From NCBI GenBank assembly GCA_031269345.1, contig JAISZH010000180.1, positions 1 to 41,271 of the forward strand: a stretch of 41,271 nucleotides of DNA, written 5' to 3'. A model generated the notes under the pieces. That model saw only the letters and a program-made list of their open reading frames with translations, had not been told where the DNA came from and did not search any database. This document shows, piece by piece, positions 18,091 to 26,597 of the stretch (position 1 is the first letter of the stretch; the number at the start of each line of letters is the position of its first letter). Origin of the DNA: Desulfovibrio sp. (GTDB taxonomy: Bacteria; Desulfobacterota; Desulfovibrionia; Desulfovibrionales; Desulfovibrionaceae). A program made the position numbers and the translations under genes.

Positions 18091-19253
18091 GCTGTCCTGC
18101 TCTGTGACTGAAAACGAAAGTCTTCCATCTCGCGCCTCTCCCTTACCCCCAGAAATGCAGCCAAGGCGTCCACTGCACGGGCGGAGGCCAGTCCGTCGCC
18201 AAAGGGCGAACCACCATGAGCCATTTGGGCGTATAGTAATTCATTGTCTAACAGTATGCGTATATCTTTCTTAATGTTCATGGGATCAGTGCCGGAAAGT
18301 TTGGCAACCCCTGCTGTTATAGCTTCATTGCGTTCAGTAACGTTTCTCAGCACCAGTATCGGCTTGCGTAAGGCGGGAGCTTCTTCTTGAATGCCGCCTG
18401 AGTCACTGACGACCAAGTAGGCATTATTTAGAGCAGAGATGAACTCTAAATAATCTAAGGGTGCTACAAGATGTATTCTGCTCTGATTGCCCAGAATTGT
18501 ATGGGCAATATTTTTTACGTGGGGGTTTGGATGAACCGGATATAGCAATTCGACATCTGGACGTTCTTTAATAAGCACCTTTAACATATTGAAAATATCT
18601 TCCAATGGCTTTCCAAAATTTTCTCGTCTATGCGCTGTAAGTAAAATAAGTTTATTTTTCTTGTCGTATGGATATCGGCATTGAGATGCGATTTTTCTAG
18701 CGTAATATAAAGCATCTATAACAGTATTACCAGTGACTGATATTTTTTCCTTTTGAATTCCTTCACAGATAAGCGCCTCCTTAGCTGACAAAGTTGGTGC
18801 AAGATGTAGAGATGCTGCAAGAGAAGCGACTTTTCTGTTAAACTCTTCTGGAAATGGATTCATTATATCATTTGAGCGTAAGCCAGCTTCAAGATGAATG
18901 AAAGGAATTTGCAGGTAGAAACAGATGCATGCGGTTGTCATAACGGTTGTTGTGTCGCCTTGTGATAGAACTACATCAGGATTTTCTTTTTTAATTGTAC
19001 CTTCAAGTGTGCTAAACAATTTAGATGTTAATAAAGACAGAGATTGCCCTTCTTTCATTGTTGACACTTCTATGTCTGGTTTTAAATTGAACACTTTTAA
19101 ATGTTGTCGCAATATATCAATATGCTGCCCGCTTGTAATTAAAACTGGATTGGCCCATGAGCTTTTTTTCAGTTCATATACTATCGGAGCAATTTTTATT
19201 ATTTCTGGACGTGTTCCGGCAATAATCACTATTTTTAATCGAGGTTTGATCAT
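18087..19253 (-). CDS. wecB: UDP-N-acetylglucosamine 2-epimerase (non-hydrolysing)
   Basis: A 388-residue enzyme that interconverts UDP-GlcNAc and UDP-ManNAc. All expected sites are visible: IAGTRPEIIKIAP near the N-terminus, QGDTTTV (catalytic Asp region), HLEAGLRS, PFPEEFNR (catalytic Glu residues), TAHRRENFG (catalytic His) and SDSGGIQEEAP in the UDP-binding C-domain, followed by RNVTERNE. Length matches the family (about 375-390). It supplies ManNAc or its oxidised form for the glycan. The ATGA overlap with the next gene shows operon structure. The middle of the gene is notably AT-rich compared with its ends, which may reflect a transferred segment. Confidence 0.94.
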   Translation of the reverse strand: MIKPRLKIVIIAGTRPEIIKIAPIVYELKKSSWANPVLITSGQHIDILRQHLKVFNLKPDIEVSTMKEGQSLSLLTSKLFSTLEGTIKKENPDVVLSQGDTTTVMTTACICFYLQIPFIHLEAGLRSNDIMNPFPEEFNRKVASLAASLHLAPTLSAKEALICEGIQKEKISVTGNTVIDALYYARKIASQCRYPYDKKNKLILLTAHRRENFGKPLEDIFNMLKVLIKERPDVELLYPVHPNPHVKNIAHTILGNQSRIHLVAPLDYLEFISALNNAYLVVSDSGGIQEEAPALRKPILVLRNVTERNEAITAGVAKLSGTDPMNIKKDIRILLDNELLYAQMAHGGSPFGDGLASARAVDALAAFLGVRERREMEDFRFQSQSRTA

Positions 19254-19306
19254 TTATTATTAACCTTACTGTAGCTATATTCACATGTAGATTGTTCTGA
19301 TGCATG

Positions 19307-20290
19307 TCAACCGCGATAATACACCACCTGGCTTCCGCCGCTTTCAAACCTGAAGGGGACGTGAATCAGGTGGTTCAATGCGGAACGCACCGCATCCTGT
19401 TTTCCCGGTTGCACGAAAAGGAGCAGAAAACCGCCCCCACCCGCGCCGAGCAGCTTGCCGCCGATGGCGCCGTTGGCGCGCGCCGTCTCGTAAATTTCAT
19501 CTATGGCCGCCGTACTCACTCCATCGGAGAGCGAGCGTTTGTGCTGCCAGGCCTGGTGCAAAAGCTCTCCGAAGGCTGTGAGCGCCCGCCCGGAAACAAG
19601 CAGTTCCACGGCCTCGTCCACCATGGCGCGCATGGCATGGAGTTGCTGTTCTCTGGCGGAGAAGTTGGCGACCTTGGATTTGGCCACCTCGGAGGCGATG
19701 CGGGAAAAGCCGGTGAAGAACAGCATCAGGTGGGAGCCGAACTCCTTTTTGCGCTCGGCGGACAAGATCAACGGCTCCACCGTGAAGTTTCCGTCTTTTT
19801 TGAAGTGCAGGATGTTCAGTCCGCCGTAGGCAGCCGCTATTTGATCCTGGTAGCCCACAGTTTCGCCGAGCACCTGTTGTTCATAGCGGATGCTTTCCCC
19901 GGCCAGCCACTTTGGGGTCACCCGGCGGCCGCGCAGGCCCTCAAGAGAATGGAGCAACCCCACGACAAAGGATGAACTGGAGCCGAGCCCGGAACGCGCC
20001 GGCAGGTCCGCGTCACAGTGTATTTCCAAACCCTTGCCGTCCTGATAGACTTTGAGAACTTCGCGTATGGCCGGGTGCTGTATTTCGTCCACTGTTTTGA
20101 CATGCTCAAGGCACGAGTAAGTTATGCGGTAATTATGTTCAAAAAAGGGCGGCAGATGGCGGCACGAAACATAGCAATACTTGTCGATGCTGGTGGAAAG
20201 CACAGCGCCGCCGTGTTTTTCCACCCAGGCCGGATAATCCGTGCCGCCGCCGAAAAAAGACACCCGAAAAGGTGTGCGTGAAATAATCAT
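19307..20290 (-). CDS. GHMP kinase, HddA-like (heptose 7-phosphate kinase)
   Basis: A 327-residue GHMP-superfamily sugar kinase. It starts MIISRTPFRVSFFGGGTDYP, the hallmark of D-glycero-D-manno-heptose-7-phosphate kinase (HddA) and related fucokinase-type enzymes. The ATP loop is LPARSGLGSSSSFVV and the third motif is GGKLLGAGGGGFLLLF. HddA makes the 1,7-bisphosphate used for GDP-heptose. The nucleotidyltransferase at the left edge could supply the activation step. The phosphatase (GmhB) and isomerase (GmhA) are not in the window. GAGA lies 7 bases before the ATG. Confidence 0.86.
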   Translation of the reverse strand: MIISRTPFRVSFFGGGTDYPAWVEKHGGAVLSTSIDKYCYVSCRHLPPFFEHNYRITYSCLEHVKTVDEIQHPAIREVLKVYQDGKGLEIHCDADLPARSGLGSSSSFVVGLLHSLEGLRGRRVTPKWLAGESIRYEQQVLGETVGYQDQIAAAYGGLNILHFKKDGNFTVEPLILSAERKKEFGSHLMLFFTGFSRIASEVAKSKVANFSAREQQLHAMRAMVDEAVELLVSGRALTAFGELLHQAWQHKRSLSDGVSTAAIDEIYETARANGAIGGKLLGAGGGGFLLLFVQPGKQDAVRSALNHLIHVPFRFESGGSQVVYYRG

Positions 20291-20349
20291 ATTATCGTCT
20301 CACAAGGCATGTGCATCTCCAAATCTATCCGCGTACCCCGCTGAGTTGC

Positions 20350-21507
20350 TTAATTGGATATCTTGCGGCGAATATCCCGTAAAATTTCCGCTACCGCCGG
20401 TACATCCGGCTCGGCCCAACGGGCGTTGGGAACATTCGCAAAGAAGCCACCGGACCCGTTTGCGGGAACCAGGGTGTACGGCGCGGCAAAGACGCGTTCA
20501 CCCCGCATGAAATCCATATTGCCCGACCAGCCCGTGGCCACCACATAGAGGTTGCGCAGCATGGCTTCGCGAATGGTCAGGCCGTAGCCTTCCGAGCGGT
20601 GCAGGGAGAGGTAGACGTCGTGCTCCAGAAACAGGCGCTCCAGAGCCGCGTCATCCATCCACCCGGCGATGAGGCGTATATGCGGATGCGGCGCGGTTAG
20701 GGCTTGCAAGGACTCCCACTCGGCCGCATCGGCCTCGGGCTGGCTGACCTTGATGGTCAGGTGGGCTTCTTCGGGTGTAAAGGCTCGCAAAAACGCGGCG
20801 ACGGCAGCCTGAGGATTTTTGCGGGAACAAAGTGAAGCCATATCGAAAACAAACAGGCAGCGCAGCGTGCCGTCATGCGCGAACACCTGTTTCACCACGC
20901 CCGGCTCGGGCACGACATGCGGGCGAACGGTCACATTCTTTCCCGTATTGCGGGCCACGGCCACCTGAGTGAAGGTGCTCGGCACCTCAACGGCGTCAAC
21001 GAAACGCAGGGCGAATTTCCATAAAGCGGGTATGTCTTCAAGCTCCCAGGCCCAATAGGCGATGATGTGCTTGCGCCGTAAGAATTTCCGGCGCAGGTGG
21101 CAAAGCAGCCAGAGAAACTGCGGCGGGTTGAGATGGATGATCACCGTTCCGGCGCCCGCATCGTCCCGTATATCGGCAAGGCCGCGCACGGAACCGTCCG
21201 TAATGGGATTCTTGACGGTTTGCAGCATTTCCCGTGTGGTATCCACGCAAATGCAATGCCGGTGTTTCTCGCGCACCTGGCCGGCGTAGAGTTGCGCGGA
21301 ACGCGAAATCCCTCCGCCCGCCTGAAAATTGCCGACCACATAGACCGGCGCATCCTCCACGGGCCGCACATGCCGGCGGTTGCCCACAAAAAGCATGCAC
21401 ATACATTTGAGGGGTAATTCGCGCACGGGAGCAGGCAAGGCTTTCCATGCTTTTTTCAGGCATTGCCGCACACTGCCGCCGAGATAGCGAGAAAGGCTAC
21501 CAGCCAT
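20350..21507 (-). CDS. Glycosyltransferase family 4-type
   Basis: A 385-residue GT-B enzyme. The C-terminal donor domain shows CLFVFDMASLCSRKNP, AGWMDDAALERLF and then LSLHRSEGYGLTIREAML, the E-x7-E pattern of retaining GT4 enzymes. The N-terminal acceptor domain (from VVGNFQAGGGISRSAQLYA) is degenerate as usual. GAGGG lies 4 bases before the ATG at 21507. It is the first gene of the leftward cluster visible here. Immediately upstream in the same frame is a 105-codon open frame (21834-21517) that contains a long CT-dinucleotide run, ends in TGA 9 bases before this start, and could act as a leader. Confidence 0.87.
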   Translation of the reverse strand: MAGSLSRYLGGSVRQCLKKAWKALPAPVRELPLKCMCMLFVGNRRHVRPVEDAPVYVVGNFQAGGGISRSAQLYAGQVREKHRHCICVDTTREMLQTVKNPITDGSVRGLADIRDDAGAGTVIIHLNPPQFLWLLCHLRRKFLRRKHIIAYWAWELEDIPALWKFALRFVDAVEVPSTFTQVAVARNTGKNVTVRPHVVPEPGVVKQVFAHDGTLRCLFVFDMASLCSRKNPQAAVAAFLRAFTPEEAHLTIKVSQPEADAAEWESLQALTAPHPHIRLIAGWMDDAALERLFLEHDVYLSLHRSEGYGLTIREAMLRNLYVVATGWSGNMDFMRGERVFAAPYTLVPANGSGGFFANVPNARWAEPDVPAVAEILRDIRRKISN

Positions 21508-21687
21508 TGCACCCTCTCATGATAGTGTGCTTGTGTATGCTTTATGGAGAAAAGATGATGCTAAAGAACTCGTTTTTCGTTCTTCACGGCACGGCGCAAA
21601 AAAAGAGCCGGAAAACGCGAAACCGCGCTCCGGCAATACAAACAAAAACGCCGCGCTTTCCGAAAAAAGCGCGTTATGTGACGGTGC

Positions 21688-21744
<57 letters not shown>

Positions 21745-22026
21745 AAAAGGCGTGCCAAAAGCGGTCAGCTTCCGCGCCAAGCTTTCATCCCATTCTAAAA
21801 ATGGATCAAGGTCACCTGCTTTTTGGGGTACCATTGATCAATAATCCTCTAATCCTCTCGTATGGTTAATATCCTCTTCCATAACCCAATCAGCACAGTA
21901 ACGCAAGACACGTATAACGAGTTTTTTAGAGTACGATCAAAAAGATGTCAAACTGAGCATCCACCTGTAAAGTCCCCATTTTTAGGGCCAGCAATAAGTA
22001 GAAACTATCGGCAGCGTTACGGGGTG

Positions 22027-22062
22027 GCCCACCGGGCAGGGGCATGCCCCTGCCCGGTGGGC
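22027..22062. repeat. Perfect 36-base palindrome
   Basis: The half GCCCACCGGGCAGGGGCA is followed directly by its exact reverse complement, giving an 18-base-pair stem with no loop. It lies immediately before the IS3-type orfA remnant and probably interrupts it. It is not followed by a T tract. It may be a small palindromic element or the product of an inverted duplication. Confidence 0.95.
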
Positions 22063-22068
22063 GGCAAA

Positions 22069-22158
22069 TTCCGCTGGCGCAACCAGTATGGCGGCATGAA
22101 GGCTGAAGAAGGCAAGAGGTTGAAAGAACTGGAAAAAGAAAACTCCAGATTAAAAAAA
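22069..22158 (+). pseudogene. IS3-family transposase orfA remnant
   Basis: The plus-strand frame reads FRWRNQYGGMKAEEGKRLKE and then LEKENSRLKK. This is the region just after the helix-turn-helix and into the leucine-zipper of IS3/IS407-type OrfA proteins, where (Y/F)xWRxxYGGM and KRLKELExEN are the usual pattern. The N-terminal helix-turn-helix and all of orfB are missing. The frame changes into a CRGKS repeat at 22159 and ends at a TGA at 22222. The palindrome at 22027-22062 stands where the upstream orfA sequence should be. This is a dead insertion sequence. Confidence 0.75.
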
Positions 22159-22161
22159 TCG

Positions 22162-22220
22162 TGCCGTGGCAAATCCTGCCGTGGCAAATCTTGCCGTGGC
22201 ACAAAAATCTGCCGTGGCAC
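22162..22220. repeat. Four copies of a 15-18-base repeat
   Basis: The block TGCCGTGGC occurs at 22162, 22177, 22192 and 22210, linked by AAATCC, AAATCT and a slightly longer ACAAAAATC spacer. In the orfA frame it spells CRGKS repeatedly. It abruptly replaces the expected orfA sequence, so it appears to have expanded at the break point of the dead insertion sequence. Confidence 0.85.
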
Positions 22221-22461
22221 TTGACAGGGAGCTAACCTTTCGGTTAGCGTCATCCCCATAATGTGTTTTGCAGGAATTACGCTCTGATGATCAGCCGTTG
22301 AGTTTCCGCCTCGACGGCTTTTCGCTTTTTCAGGCTCTTGCTTTCCTCAAACTGTGTACTTTCGTTGAGACGTGTTCCGGCTGGCTGGCTCGTCAGGCCG
22401 TGACCACCACGCCACGGCGACATCCGGGGGATGTTTCGCTGAAAATATCTAATCCGCTCCG

Positions 22462-22569
22462 CAAGGATTTGCCCGCAAATCCCTGCCGCGAGATTGCCGT
22501 AAGGCGGATTCACGCCGCCGTAAAACGGCAATCTCAAGCGCTAAATGCTCCAGGGAAACGCTCTGGAGC
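22462..22569. repeat. Cluster of three hairpins upstream of comEC
   Basis: Three inverted repeats follow one another. First, GGATTTGC-CC-GCAAATCC at 22465-22482, extendable outward by GCA/TGC after a mismatch. Second, GAGATTGCCGT at 22490-22500 pairs with ACGGCAATCTC at 22525-22535, with an inner GGCGG/CCGCC stem. Third, GCTCCAG at 22547-22553 pairs with CTGGAGC at 22563-22569. The first hairpin resembles ones at 29978-29999 and 38716-38742. They resemble REP-type extragenic palindromes. They could also shape the comEC leader, since the last ends 9 bases before its possible start. Confidence 0.85.
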
Positions 22570-22578
22570 GTACCAAGT

Positions 22579-25500
22579 GTGAAATGTTCCCAAGAAACCA
22601 TGGCATCAGGAAAAACCACAAGGCAAACCTCCCCCTATGCCGACTCCGGATGTCTTCCTGTGTCTTTGGATGCCGGGCGCCCGGACCCGGCCAAGGACGA
22701 CATGCCCGTTGCGGCGGGCCGGATCCCGGAGCGGACGGAACAGGATTGGAGCCGGAACGCTTTGGCCGTGCCGCCAGAAACGCCGGACTCTGCCGACCCG
22801 GATGAGATAAACCCCACCTCCGGCAAAGTGGAATCCTGCCTGAATTTTCTGCTTTTCCCGGAGGTCTGCCTTATTTGCGGCATAGCCGGCATCCTGGCCA
22901 TGCGCGAACCCGGCGCGGGAGTCTTTGCGCTCCTTTGCGTTATGTTTCTTGACCGGCCGCGTTCCGCAAACCTACCGCGCGCCATCTGTCTTCTCCTGAC
23001 CTTCAGCCTGTCTTACGGCTATGCCGCCCTGCGCGAGAACAGCCAGCCGCCCGTACCCGGCTGGCTGCAAGAAAATTCCGCGCCCGTCCAGGACGCAAAC
23101 GGCGAGATGCGTCCGCCCCGGTCCATGCGCATCCGGGCCGAGGTCGCCGAAGCCACACCTTTGCCCGATAACAGTCTGCGCCTCATCCTGACCGAGATCC
23201 TGCCCGCGCCGGAGGAAACAAAAAATCTCCCCCATGACCCTCAGAACTCCAGGACCTCCCATACCTATCGGGGCCGCTTGATATGGAACTGGAACAAGCC
23301 GGAATTCATCCCTCTGCCCGGAGAGGCCATCGAAGCTTCTCTGCGGATATTGCCGCAACATGACCCGCGCAATCCGGGCGTGTCGGACATGGACCGCAGA
23401 CGCCGGGATCAGGGCATATGGTTCAGAGCCAGAGGAAACGGAAAAACGGCCGTGAAATTGCGAGGACATGAGGCCCCGGACGCGCCTTTGTCCGTATGGC
23501 CGTCACAGTTGCGGGAAAAGGCGCGCGCGCTTTTCTACGCCGCCCTGCCCCGCTCGGAGGAAGGAAAAATCACCGTTGCGGCGGGCATGCTGCCCGCACT
23601 GATTTTCGGAGACCGCTCGCATATCGACCGCGCCCGCGCGGACCTCTTTGCCAAGGCCACCTTATCCCACAGCCTTGCCCTCTCCGGACTGCACCTGGGA
23701 TTCGCCCTTCTGGCCGGTTCCCTGTTCGCGCGCATCCTGGCCTTTTTCCGCCCCCAACTGCAAAACCGGCTGCCGCGCCGAAAGCTGGGTTTGCTGCTTT
23801 CGCTCCCCTTCGCCCTGCTCTACCTCTGGATCGGACAGGCCCCGGTTTCTCTGCTGCGGGCCGCGTACATGCTGTTTTTCTCCGTCATCATCGTGCTTTT
23901 AAACCGCCCACGCGCCATACTGGACGGGCTGTGCGCGGCTCTCTGCCTTATCCTGCTCGGCAATCCCCTTGCCCTTTTCGACATAAGCCTGCAACTCTCG
24001 GCCCTGTGCATAGCTGTCATCGCCCTGTGCCTGCCCTGTATCCAAACGCTGTCCCTGCGGCTTTTTCCTCATGCCGGGCAAAACCGGGAAGGGAGACGGA
24101 GAGGACAAAGCCTGCCCCAAAACCAGGCCGTCGCCGGAACCTTGCCGTACGCCGAAACCTTGCCGCACGCCGAAACCTTGCCGCGCGCCGCGAAAGTTGA
24201 TACCAAGCCGCATTCAGACGAATTTGAACGCAAGACGCCGAACTTTTTGAAAAACAGGCAAAGCCCGGGTTTTCAAAAAGTTGCGGGCGACGGCTTCGCC
24301 TCCGCCATCCCAATTCTCTTTCTATCGGAAGCAAATCGCTATAAACGCGCCGCTTTCACCGTCCTGGGTCTTTCGTTCTGCATTCAGACGATTCTTTTTC
24401 CTCTCACCGTAGGCGTTTTCGGTTTTTCCGGCCTGCTTTTCCCCTTGAATCTCCTCTGGCTGCCCGTGCTGGGAATATTCGTACTTCCTCTCGCTTTTTT
24501 CGGCCTGTTTTCCACCTGTCTCGGTTTTTCCGTTTTAGGAGCGGGAACCCTCTATCTTGCCTCGCTCCCCTGCGCATCGCTCGTGAATCTCCTAGAAAAA
24601 CTGGATAGTGCCGGGATACTGGCCGCCCCGCTGTTGCCCCGTCCGCACTGGCTTTGCACGGCTGCGTTCTGGCTGTTCTGCCTCACCCTGCCCGGCCTTT
24701 GCAAAACCGTCCTTGCCGCACGGCGTACTCCGCGCGAGAAGCTCAAACTCTCCGGCAACCTCACCCGCGCCGTCTTCCCCCCGCTTGCGGCACTGCTCCT
24801 CATGTTCGCGCCGGTCGCCGCCGAACTTTACGATTCGGGCAAGACTTCCCTCACCCTGACCGTGCTGGACGTGGGACACGGCCAAGCGGTGCTGGTGGCC
24901 TGGAAGGGTTTGGACGGCGAACTCGGCGGCGGGCGCGTACTGATTGATGGGGGTGGCGCGTTCGGCGCCTTCGACGCCGGGCGCTTCATCGTCGCCCCCG
25001 CCCTGACGTACATGGCCCGGCCCAATCTCAAGGCGGCGATTTACAGCCATCCGGACGCGGACCACATTGGCGGCCTGCCCTACATCCTGGAACGCTTTTC
25101 CGTGGACGGCTATTTCGGCAACGGAGAGAGGGCGCAGCCATTACTGGCGCAGAGGGAAGACGCGGCATTGGCCGCTACTTCCCTGAAACGGCAAAAACTT
25201 CACGCGGACGATGTCCTTGAACTGGCGCGCGGTCTGCGCCTGGAAGTCCTCTGGCCGCCAAAAGAAAGAGGCACGTTTGCCCCGGCCGAAGAAGAAAAAG
25301 GCAATAATCTTTCCCTGGTTTTGCGCCTGCTCTGGGAGGACAACCCCTTGGCCCTTATTTGCGGAGACGCGCAAACCCCGGCCTTGCGGAGCATGTTGCG
25401 AACGGTCGGGGACATGCGCGCCCAAGCTCTGGTTCTACCGCACCACGGTTCCAGAAACGGCATGGCGCCGGGCTTCTACGAGGCGGTCAACCCCTCAGTC

Positions 25501-25719
25501 GCTTTGGCGAGCTGCGCCTTCGCCAATTCCTGGGGCTTTCCCTCCCGCGCCGTGCGCGAGGCTCTGCAAGACCTTGCCGTTCCTCTCTACAGCACGGCGC
25601 ATGACGGGCAGATCCGCCTGACTTGGGACGCCCCCGGGGCAAGGCCGAAGATATTCACGGCCAGAACAAATCCGGCGGCTACCGGCATGCCTGCCCACAC
25701 CGCAAGGCAGACGCGCTGA
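22579..25719 (+). CDS. comEC: ComEC/Rec2-family DNA uptake channel protein
   Basis: A 1046-residue inner-membrane protein. The competence domain has several membrane helices and the family motif SHSLALSGLHLGF. The C-terminal metallo-beta-lactamase-like domain starts LDVGHGQAVLV (about residue 763), with SHPDADHIGG (about 823-832) and LPHHGSRNG. ComEC carries single-stranded DNA across the inner membrane during natural transformation. It is longer than the usual 750-850 residues because of a low-complexity N-terminal extension and an in-frame insertion (about residues 495-580) made of 18-base repeats and a long inverted repeat. The start is uncertain: ATGs at 22579 and 22600 lack good ribosome sites, and translation could begin later, before the first helix. 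Confidence 0.9.
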   Translation: MKCSQETMASGKTTRQTSPYADSGCLPVSLDAGRPDPAKDDMPVAAGRIPERTEQDWSRNALAVPPETPDSADPDEINPTSGKVESCLNFLLFPEVCLICGIAGILAMREPGAGVFALLCVMFLDRPRSANLPRAICLLLTFSLSYGYAALRENSQPPVPGWLQENSAPVQDANGEMRPPRSMRIRAEVAEATPLPDNSLRLILTEILPAPEETKNLPHDPQNSRTSHTYRGRLIWNWNKPEFIPLPGEAIEASLRILPQHDPRNPGVSDMDRRRRDQGIWFRARGNGKTAVKLRGHEAPDAPLSVWPSQLREKARALFYAALPRSEEGKITVAAGMLPALIFGDRSHIDRARADLFAKATLSHSLALSGLHLGFALLAGSLFARILAFFRPQLQNRLPRRKLGLLLSLPFALLYLWIGQAPVSLLRAAYMLFFSVIIVLLNRPRAILDGLCAALCLILLGNPLALFDISLQLSALCIAVIALCLPCIQTLSLRLFPHAGQNREGRRRGQSLPQNQAVAGTLPYAETLPHAETLPRAAKVDTKPHSDEFERKTPNFLKNRQSPGFQKVAGDGFASAIPILFLSEANRYKRAAFTVLGLSFCIQTILFPLTVGVFGFSGLLFPLNLLWLPVLGIFVLPLAFFGLFSTCLGFSVLGAGTLYLASLPCASLVNLLEKLDSAGILAAPLLPRPHWLCTAAFWLFCLTLPGLCKTVLAARRTPREKLKLSGNLTRAVFPPLAALLLMFAPVAAELYDSGKTSLTLTVLDVGHGQAVLVAWKGLDGELGGGRVLIDGGGAFGAFDAGRFIVAPALTYMARPNLKAAIYSHPDADHIGGLPYILERFSVDGYFGNGERAQPLLAQREDAALAATSLKRQKLHADDVLELARGLRLEVLWPPKERGTFAPAEEEKGNNLSLVLRLLWEDNPLALICGDAQTPALRSMLRTVGDMRAQALVLPHHGSRNGMAPGFYEAVNPSVALASCAFANSWGFPSRAVREALQDLAVPLYSTAHDGQIRLTWDAPGARPKIFTARTNPAATGMPAHTARQTR
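24133..24186 (+). repeat. Three 18-base tandem repeats inside comEC
   Basis: Units GCCGGAACCTTGCCGTAC, GCCGAAACCTTGCCGCAC and GCCGAAACCTTGCCGCGC follow each other in frame and encode AGTLPY, AETLPH and AETLPR. They lie in a hydrophilic loop between membrane segments of the competence domain, where most ComEC proteins have no such sequence. Confidence 0.9.
24241..24282. repeat. 13-base-pair inverted repeat inserted in comEC
   Basis: AACTTTTTGAAAA (24241-24253) pairs perfectly with TTTTCAAAAAGTT (24270-24282) around a 16-base loop; a CCG/CGG extension is possible past one bulged base. The element is in frame (translated NFLKNRQSPGFQKVAG) and lies in the extra loop of ComEC. This is like palindromic elements that persist inside coding genes in Rickettsia. 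Confidence 0.85.
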
Positions 25720-25745
25720 TTCCATTTCCAAGGAGTCAACAAGTC

Positions 25746-26558
25746 CTATATCTGCCAAAATATCCAGGCCGTTTTGGCGCTTACCTCGCGCTCTACCTTG
25801 CCTCCAACGCTCTGTTTGCGCAGAAAATCCTTCAATTCCACCTCCAAAGTCCGGCCCTCCGGAAAAAAAGGCCGCAGTTGCCGCAGATAATCCTCAAACT
25901 TTTCCTCTGCATCCTCCTCTTTGACCCAGTTCACATCCTCACACAGAAAATTCGGGCTGAGTCCGTGCCCCCACAAAATATTGAAGGCATACAAAGCGCT
26001 ACCGACATGCCTGTGCGCCACACGTCCCGGGAGAGCCGCATCCGTATAGCGCGCCAGCAACAGGTCATCCCTGAAAATAAAGGCTATCAGGAAACAATGC
26101 GCGCGCGAGGCGCTGTGCAAGCGCAAAAGCGCCTCTTCGGAATTGATCGCCGGGCTGCGGGAACAAAAAACCAGATCAAAGGCCCGGATAAACCCCAGGG
26201 CCTCAAGGTCCGCCTCCTGCCAGGACAGTGTGCGAAAATCAACCGCAAGCCCGCTTTTCGCCGCGTTTTCACCGGCATAGGCGATCATCTCCGGTGAGAT
26301 ATCCAGTCCGGTGACCTGCGCCCCTTGCCGGGCAAAAGCCAGGGCATGCCGGCCCGCCCCGCAACCTATGTCCAGGACCCTGGCGCCCTTGAAAAGCGCC
26401 CCGCGGTCCGCGAGGAAGGCCAGAAGCCTCCCCTCCGCCCCGGACGTATCCGTCAGCAGGTTGAAATCACGAGCCCGCTTATCCCAGAAAAGGCGTTCCT
26501 CTTCAAGCGGTCGTCCTTCCGCCGCGGCCCAAAGTTCTGCAAACGGCAAATTCAGCAT
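25746..26558 (-). CDS. Class I SAM-dependent methyltransferase
   Basis: A 270-residue enzyme. Motif I is VLDIGCGAGRHALAFA (about residues 61-76), followed by VTGLDISPEMI with the SAM-ribose acidic residue. The C-terminal region has no signature I recognise. It converges on comEC with only 26 bases between the stops and no hairpin there. GGAAG lies 7 bases before the ATG. The substrate is unknown. The gene precedes nothing co-directional on its 3' side. The TagR-like gene ends 39 bases upstream of its start, so it may be the last gene of that leftward transcript. Confidence 0.85.
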   Translation of the reverse strand: MLNLPFAELWAAAEGRPLEEERLFWDKRARDFNLLTDTSGAEGRLLAFLADRGALFKGARVLDIGCGAGRHALAFARQGAQVTGLDISPEMIAYAGENAAKSGLAVDFRTLSWQEADLEALGFIRAFDLVFCSRSPAINSEEALLRLHSASRAHCFLIAFIFRDDLLLARYTDAALPGRVAHRHVGSALYAFNILWGHGLSPNFLCEDVNWVKEEDAEEKFEDYLRQLRPFFPEGRTLEVELKDFLRKQSVGGKVEREVSAKTAWIFWQI

Positions 26559-26597
26559 GGGCGCGCTTCCGTGGCATTCCAGAACGCCCGGCCGGCA

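Noticed and set aside
22231-22248. Rho-independent terminator GCTAACC-TTTC-GGTTAGC
   Set aside because: Short stem with no T run on either side, and no gene end nearby that needs it.
22277-22537. An 86-codon minus-strand frame upstream of comEC
   Set aside because: It runs through the hairpin cluster and has no ribosome site or family signal that I recognise.
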